Shown: positions 7,607 through 11,050 of the stretch, one piece after another
Layout: each line of letters begins with the position of its first letter
Numbering within the stretch: position 1 is the stretch's first letter
Source: Akkermansiaceae bacterium
GTDB lineage: Bacteria; Verrucomicrobiota; Verrucomicrobiia; Verrucomicrobiales; Akkermansiaceae
Assembly: GCA_025457805.1 (NCBI GenBank)
Contig: JALOTR010000028.1
Coordinates: 1 to 11,050, forward strand
DNA length: 11,050 nt
Direction: 5' to 3'
The notes under the pieces: generated by a model
The model's input: only the letters and a program-made list of their open reading frames with translations
The model's database searches: none
What the model was told of the DNA's origin: nothing
Translations under genes and position numbers: made by a program

Positions 7607-7852
7607 TCCGTGGGCTGCAACGTTTGCGGAGGGTTCGGTTTCCTATGGTGGGATGAGCATCACGGTGAGTGATGTCGGTCCTGGCATGATCCACAGTTGG
7701 GCATACGAGACTTTTCCAGGTGTTGCGATTGCCGCCGGTGCCTGTCGCAATGCACGGCCCTCGCGTTGCGAAAACGAATGACGGACAGCCGGGACTGAAG
7801 CCCGCAAACAGTTCAATTGCCATCTGAAAATCAAGACGCTATCACCCTCGGC
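7607..7852. promoter_or_regulatory. Leader of the two-component operon with a TTGCGA array
   Basis: This is the space between the GH2 stop and the kinase start. TTGCGA occurs at 7723-7728, its complement TCGCAA at 7745-7750, and TTGCGA again at 7766-7771. The centres are 21-22 bp apart, about two helical turns. The middle arm can pair with either outer arm, so in RNA the two hairpins would exclude each other. It could be a response-regulator binding array, an attenuator-like switch, or chance. A plus-strand frame that begins inside the GH2 gene stays open to 7781, but its product is not recognisable. Confidence 0.4.
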
Positions 7853-9163
7853 ATGGGCAGCCAAAGCACGACGCATTCTCCTTCCGCCAGTGACAAGCGT
7901 GTAGGAAGAGGCATCTGTTGGATGATTCCCCAAATCTTGATAGGCGGGGACTCCAATCCGTCCCGCATTCGAAAACTGGCAGTCCTGGGTTTCAACAGCA
8001 TCCTTTTCATTCTCATCGGATGGATCGCTGTGGTGAGCACGAAGGCCTTCTTGAATGTGGGAAGGGGGGATGATGTCCCTTTGCTGATTCTGGGGCTTCT
8101 GGGTTGTCTGGGGTGGATGCTTTGGGGCATCGTCCCCGCTCTTGACCGGATGATTCACGAGCCGGAACTCGGCGAACCCGAGCCAAGATCGGCCTCCTTG
8201 TGGAGGGTGGGGCTGCCATTCATTCTGGTGGAGTTGGTGCTTGTGACCAGCGTGATTCTGTTCGTGCTTCCGAGCAATCCGCACGGCATCCTGAAGGCAT
8301 TGCTGCTTCCCGTGATGGCCCATGCGGTTCTACTCGTTCGCGGCCCATGGCTCGCCTTGATCGTGGTGATATGTTTTGCCATTCACTTCATCATCCTGTC
8401 GCGTCCCGGGATGGATTTCTTTCTGGAGGCTGTGTTTACGATTGTCTGCGTCCAGATGGTCGTCGCCACGGAGCGCAGTTATGTCGAGGCGCGGCGGATC
8501 GCGCTCCGTCTGGAAGCTGCCAACGCGGAGTTGGCGGCCCAGTCCCTGCAGGCAGAGGAACTCGCTGCGGCGCGCGAACGCAGCCGCTTGGCCCGCGAGG
8601 TTCACGATTTGATCGGCCATCATCTCACCGTCGTGCGGGTGCAGCTTGAGGCGGCCTTGAGCATTCACTCGAACGATCCCGGCAAAGCGATGGAAGCGGT
8701 CCGGAATGCCCGGGAATGTGCCGGCGAGGGGCTCAGGGAAATCCGGAGTTCCGTGGAGTCCCTGCGTGCGGGTCCCTTGGAAAACCGCTCGCTCTGCGAG
8801 GCGCTGCTGGCGCTTGTCACCGAGAGCGAGCGCGCAGGACAGAGAGTGCACCTGATCGTCGAGGGCAAAGAGAGGCCTGTGAGCGCTGCGACCGCGCTCA
8901 CGATTTACCGGGCGGCCCAGGAGGCACTCACCAACGCAAGGAAGCATGTGCCTGACGCCCGGGTCACCCTGGAACTCTCATTTCTAACCGATAGTGAAGT
9001 GATACTTCGTGTGACGGACGATGGGCCGGGCCTGCCCGAGGATTTTTCGCCCGGATTCGGTTTGACCGGACTTCGCGAAAGGACTGCACTCATCGGCGGA
9101 TCGCTGGTTATCAATCAGGATTCCAGATCCGGTTTCTCATTCGTCCTCAGCCTGCCCGCATGA
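7853..9163 (+). CDS. Membrane sensor histidine kinase (HisKA_3, NarL/LiaS/DesK-like)
   Basis: The kinase of a two-component pair, 436 aa from ATG 7853. The start is uncertain: TTG 7817 gives 448 aa, and ATG 7922, preceded by AGGAAGAGG at 7903-7911, gives 413 aa and still keeps all helices. Six hydrophobic segments fill about residues 42-205, with little extracytoplasmic sequence between them, so the signal is probably sensed in or at the membrane. A short coiled coil (ARRIALRLEAANAELAAQ) leads into the HisKA_3 dimerisation domain with the phosphoacceptor His251 in REVHDLIGHHLTVV. The HATPase_c domain follows: N box QEALTNARKH, G1 VTDDGPGLP, G2 GFGLTGLRER, ending FSFVLSLPA. All key motifs are intact. 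Its stop overlaps the start of the regulator gene (ATGA), so the two are translationally coupled. The stimulus is unknown. Confidence 0.88.
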   Translation: MGSQSTTHSPSASDKRVGRGICWMIPQILIGGDSNPSRIRKLAVLGFNSILFILIGWIAVVSTKAFLNVGRGDDVPLLILGLLGCLGWMLWGIVPALDRMIHEPELGEPEPRSASLWRVGLPFILVELVLVTSVILFVLPSNPHGILKALLLPVMAHAVLLVRGPWLALIVVICFAIHFIILSRPGMDFFLEAVFTIVCVQMVVATERSYVEARRIALRLEAANAELAAQSLQAEELAAARERSRLAREVHDLIGHHLTVVRVQLEAALSIHSNDPGKAMEAVRNARECAGEGLREIRSSVESLRAGPLENRSLCEALLALVTESERAGQRVHLIVEGKERPVSAATALTIYRAAQEALTNARKHVPDARVTLELSFLTDSEVILRVTDDGPGLPEDFSPGFGLTGLRERTALIGGSLVINQDSRSGFSFVLSLPA

Positions 9164-9813
9164 AATCCATCCGAATTCTTCTTTGCGATGATCAAGCGTT
9201 GTTTCGCGATGGCTTGCGCATGCTCCTTTCGCTTCAACCGGATTTTGAAATCGTCGGTGAGGCCGAGGATGGCGATGCCGCGATCCAGGCGGCCGTCCGC
9301 TTGAAGCCGGATATCCTGCTCATGGACCTGCGCATGCCCGGGATGAGCGGGATCGAGGCGACGCGCCGCGTCCGGAGCAGTTGTGAGCAGACGCGTGTGA
9401 TTGTTTTGACGACCTTCCGTGAGGACGAGGAGATCTTCGAATCCCTGCGTGCTGGCGCATGCGGCTATCTTTTGAAGGACATTCCGGCTGACCAATTGGC
9501 GGATGCCATCAGGACGGCCAATCAGGGAGGCACCTACCTTGAGCCCGGCGTGGCGTCGCGGGTGATCAAGGAGTTTTCCCGCTTGTCGGGACAGCCGGCA
9601 CAGCGCTCACTGCTCGATTCCTACCAATTCTCGACCCGCGAGCTCGACGTGCTCCGACAGGTCTCTCGCGGCCGCACCAACAAGGAAATCTCCACCGCAC
9701 TCCACATCAGCGAGGGGACGGTGAAAAACCATCTCACCTCGGTATTCTCCAGGCTGGGGGTGCAGGACCGCACTCAGGCAGCCCTGAAGGCGCGGGAATT
9801 GGGCGTCACGTGA
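9160..9813 (+). CDS. NarL/FixJ-type response regulator with LuxR helix-turn-helix
   Basis: A 217-aa transcription factor, full length for its class. The receiver domain occupies residues about 1-120, with the acidic pair Asp10-Asp11 (LLCDDQ), phosphoacceptor Asp56 (LLMDLRMPG), Thr84 (VIVLTTF) and Lys106 (YLLKDIP). The LuxR-type DNA-binding domain occupies about 150-214 (FSTRELDVLRQVSRG, NKEISTALHISEGTVKNHL, VFSRLGVQDRTQAA). The start ATG at 9160 overlaps the kinase stop by 4 nt and has no Shine-Dalgarno motif, as expected for translation coupled to the upstream gene. The kinase is its evident partner. Targets are unknown; autoregulation through the palindromic array at 7723-7771 is possible but only inferred. 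Confidence 0.92.
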   Translation: MKSIRILLCDDQALFRDGLRMLLSLQPDFEIVGEAEDGDAAIQAAVRLKPDILLMDLRMPGMSGIEATRRVRSSCEQTRVIVLTTFREDEEIFESLRAGACGYLLKDIPADQLADAIRTANQGGTYLEPGVASRVIKEFSRLSGQPAQRSLLDSYQFSTRELDVLRQVSRGRTNKEISTALHISEGTVKNHLTSVFSRLGVQDRTQAALKARELGVT

Positions 9814-9845
9814 GGTCATGCCCTCCCGTGACTCATTCATGACCT
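9805..9845 (+). terminator. Interleaved inverted repeats at the end of the response regulator gene
   Basis: AGGTCATG (9813-9820) pairs perfectly with CATGACCT (9838-9845) over a 17-nt loop. GTCACG (9805-9810) pairs with CGTGAC (9827-9832). The pairings cross each other, so the RNA could form a pseudoknot or switch between two hairpins. The location suits a terminator of the kinase-regulator operon, but no T-tract follows. Confidence 0.35.
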
Positions 9846-9875
9846 TTGGCTGATTGCGTACAATCGTGTCCCGGA

Positions 9876-9890
9876 TGACAATAATTGTCA
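9876..9890. promoter_or_regulatory. Fur-family-like 7-1-7 inverted repeat
   Basis: TGACAAT-A-ATTGTCA is a perfect 15-bp inverted repeat, extended by one more pair to 9875-9891. Its shape matches the 7-1-7 operators of the Fur/Zur/PerR family: the Bacillus Fur consensus is TGATAAT-N-ATTATCA, and only position 4 and its mirror differ. On the plus strand a weak promoter could overlap it (TTGCGT at 9855-9860, 16-nt spacer, GACAAT at 9877-9882). The repeat is seen directly; the regulator is inferred. Confidence 0.4.
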
Positions 9891-9981
9891 TGTTGAGACC
9901 TCCACGCACACCCATCGCAACCCTGAATTCCGGCCTTCCGGGTGCCGTCCTGTCGTTCGCCTGTGACGCCGCTCCCATCGT

Positions 9982-10218
9982 TCATTGAATGAAGGTGTGC
10001 GATTTGCCGCCGTTCCGGTGAGGCAGATCGCCCCTCGTTTTCCTTGGCTCCGGCCCGGCCGCCGGTTCCCACCAACGGCCTTCAAACGTCAAACCGAATC
10101 CCAACAACACCAGATCCGAACCGGTCCCCCGATACCCATTCTTTGATGGAATGTCCGCACCGGACGGCAGTTTCTCGAATACCTTCGGATCCGAGAATGA
10201 ATACGATCCTCGCTTCAA
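9982..10218 (-). other. Possible small gene or gene remnant
   Basis: A minus-strand frame from TTG 10218 encodes 78 aa (starting LKRGSYSFSDPKVFEKLPSG, later GSDLVLLGFGLTFEGRWW). The frame is open further upstream to a TAG at about 10242, across the start of the cassette protein gene. The composition looks protein-like, but I do not recognise it. There is no ATG start or ribosome binding site. It could be a decayed gene tail or a chance open frame. Confidence 0.2.
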
Positions 10219-10221
10219 CCC

Positions 10222-11050
10222 ATGAAACCCATTCCAACTCCCCTACAATCCGCTTCCTCCAAGAGTGGTTTTGCCTTGGTGGTCACCCTGAGCCTGATGA
10301 TCCTGCTGACGATCATCGCCGTGGGTTTGTTGACGCTTTCCAGCATCTCGTTGAGGGCCTCGGCGCAAGGATCATCAGCCAGCATCGCCCGCACCAACGC
10401 GCGGCTTGCGATGGTGCTTGCCTTGGGGGATTTGCAGAAATTCATGGGCCCGGACCAAAGTGTTTCAGCGACAGCATCGGCAGTCGTGGCGAATGCCAAG
10501 CGACCCCGGCTCACCGGAGCCTGGCGCTCCTGGCGTTGGACGCCCGGCAGTGGAAGCCCGGTTTACGCGGAAAAGAAGGATGGGTTCAAAGGCTGGTTGG
10601 TTTCCACGGCAAACCCCAAGGATTCCGCCGTTTTTTCATTTGGAGCAGGTGCGGAACCTTCCGGAGCAAACGCAGCCCCCTTGGTCGGCGATCCTGCGGA
10701 TGAAAATGCACTCGCCTCCGTCAGTGGCGAGAAAGTCAAAGTCGGCGGTGCCAAGCAGTCAGGCAAGTTTGCATGGGCGGTTTTCGATGAAAGCACCAAG
10801 GCGGCGATCGACCTCGGCGATCCGGATGAGCTGCTGACCGAGGGTTTGGAAATCGCCTCGCGCGTCGCCCCCCATCGCTATCGGGCGGACGTCCTTCACC
10901 CGGGCCTGGCGTCTCTGAGGAAACCCGACAACCTGATATCTCTCGAAACCGCAGTGGTTCCAGCGGGCGCCACCAATAAGTCCGAGTTCCATCGTCGTTT
11001 CCACGATTTCACCACCGGCAGCATCGGCTTGCTCACCGATACCGGCCGCG
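10222..11050 (+). CDS. Verru_Chthon cassette protein A-like / PilX-type pilus-associated protein (3' partial)
   Basis: An open frame of 276 codons that runs off the right edge without a stop. The N-terminus is MKPIPTPLQSASSKSGFALV, then one long hydrophobic helix (about residues 17-40, FALVVTLSLMILLTIIAVGL) followed by SSISLRAS. This is the pattern of PilX-like minor pilin assembly proteins, and of the Verrucomicrobium/Chthoniobacter paralogous family called cassette protein A. NARLAMVLALGDLQKFMGPD (about residues 62-81) and the HDFTTGSIGLLTDTGR stretch at the edge also fit that family. In those genomes protein A is followed by cassette proteins B, C and D, which carry prepilin-type N-methylation motifs; they should lie just beyond this window. 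The helix probably anchors the protein in the inner membrane with the rest in the periplasm. Its role is thought to be pilus- or secretion-like, but is not established. No Shine-Dalgarno motif precedes the ATG. Confidence 0.82.
   Translation, partial: MKPIPTPLQSASSKSGFALVVTLSLMILLTIIAVGLLTLSSISLRASAQGSSASIARTNARLAMVLALGDLQKFMGPDQSVSATASAVVANAKRPRLTGAWRSWRWTPGSGSPVYAEKKDGFKGWLVSTANPKDSAVFSFGAGAEPSGANAAPLVGDPADENALASVSGEKVKVGGAKQSGKFAWAVFDESTKAAIDLGDPDELLTEGLEIASRVAPHRYRADVLHPGLASLRKPDNLISLETAVVPAGATNKSEFHRRFHDFTTGSIGLLTDTGR

Larger units (their letters stand above)
9814..10221. other. Long spacer rich in palindromes
   Basis: Between the response regulator and the cassette gene I see no firm gene. 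Inverted repeats lie at 9852-9865 (GATTG/CAATC), 9875-9891 (Fur-like box), 9981-9993 (TTCATTGAATGAA), 10153-10165 (GTCCG/CGGAC) and 10185-10194 (TCGGATCCGA). A minus-strand frame at 9982-10218 encodes a protein-like but unrecognised 78-aa peptide. No clear -35/-10 pair or Shine-Dalgarno motif precedes the gene at 10222. Confidence 0.45.

Noticed and set aside
7643..8323. 226-codon minus-strand open frame over the kinase start
   Set aside because: Most of it is antisense to the kinase membrane segments. Only the part before 7817 was kept, as a low-interest observation.
8330..8947. 205-codon minus-strand open frame within the kinase gene
   Set aside because: It is antisense to the HisKA_3 and HATPase region with all kinase motifs intact on the plus strand.
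10044..10703. 219-codon plus-strand open frame overlapping the cassette protein gene
   Set aside because: It reads the PilX-like gene out of frame. The frame from 10222 has a clear pilin-type N-terminus and continues to the window edge.

Overview
The window is bacterial and best fits a Verrucomicrobiota genome (Luteolibacter/Haloferula-like). This is inferred from protein families recognised by eye, with no search run. The family evidence is: a DUF6288-type secreted protein with HEAT-like repeats, a secreted glycoside hydrolase of a GH2 subgroup common in Verrucomicrobiota, Planctomycetota and Bacteroidota, a planctomycete/verrucomicrobial-style sigma factor fragment, and above all the start of a 'Verru_Chthon cassette protein A'-like gene at the right edge. 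Sampled lines of the main genes are about 63% G+C. The left edge (61-120, about 42%) and a two-gene minus-strand block (3458-4447, sampled lines about 45-48%) are clearly lower.

Layout: 1-172 is AT-richer DNA with no convincing gene. 173-724 is the C-terminal part of an ECF-like sigma factor that has lost its start and region 2. 725-829 is a leader with a hairpin and a strong G-quadruplex motif. 830-3223 is a secreted 797-aa DUF6288/PDZ/HEAT protein. 3224-3379 is a convergent intergenic region with three hairpins. 3458-3988 and 4058-4447, both on the minus strand, are an exported hypothetical protein and a four-helix membrane protein. 4448-4702 is a divergent spacer with what looks like a dispersed palindromic repeat. 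4715-7606 is a secreted GH2 enzyme. 7607-7852 is a leader carrying a three-fold TTGCGA/TCGCAA/TTGCGA array. 7853-9163 and 9160-9813 are a translationally coupled NarL/LuxR-type two-component system. 9814-10221 is a long spacer with several palindromes, including a Fur-family-like 7-1-7 box. 10222-11050 is the 5' part of the PilX-like cassette protein A gene, which runs off the window.

How the parts may work together: the DUF6288 protein and the GH2 enzyme both carry signal peptides, and both belong to families usually found among polysaccharide-degradation genes. The low-G+C minus-strand pair lies between them and may have been inserted there. The six-helix histidine kinase and its regulator probably form a two-gene operon that senses an envelope or membrane signal. 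Nothing in the sequence links them firmly to the hydrolase. The cassette protein A gene normally heads a cluster of prepilin-like genes, expected just beyond the right edge.

I see no tRNA, rRNA, CRISPR array or intact mobile element. The unusual parts are the intergenic structures and the possible stop-codon interruption at the end of the exported hypothetical gene, not a recognisable new multi-gene system.
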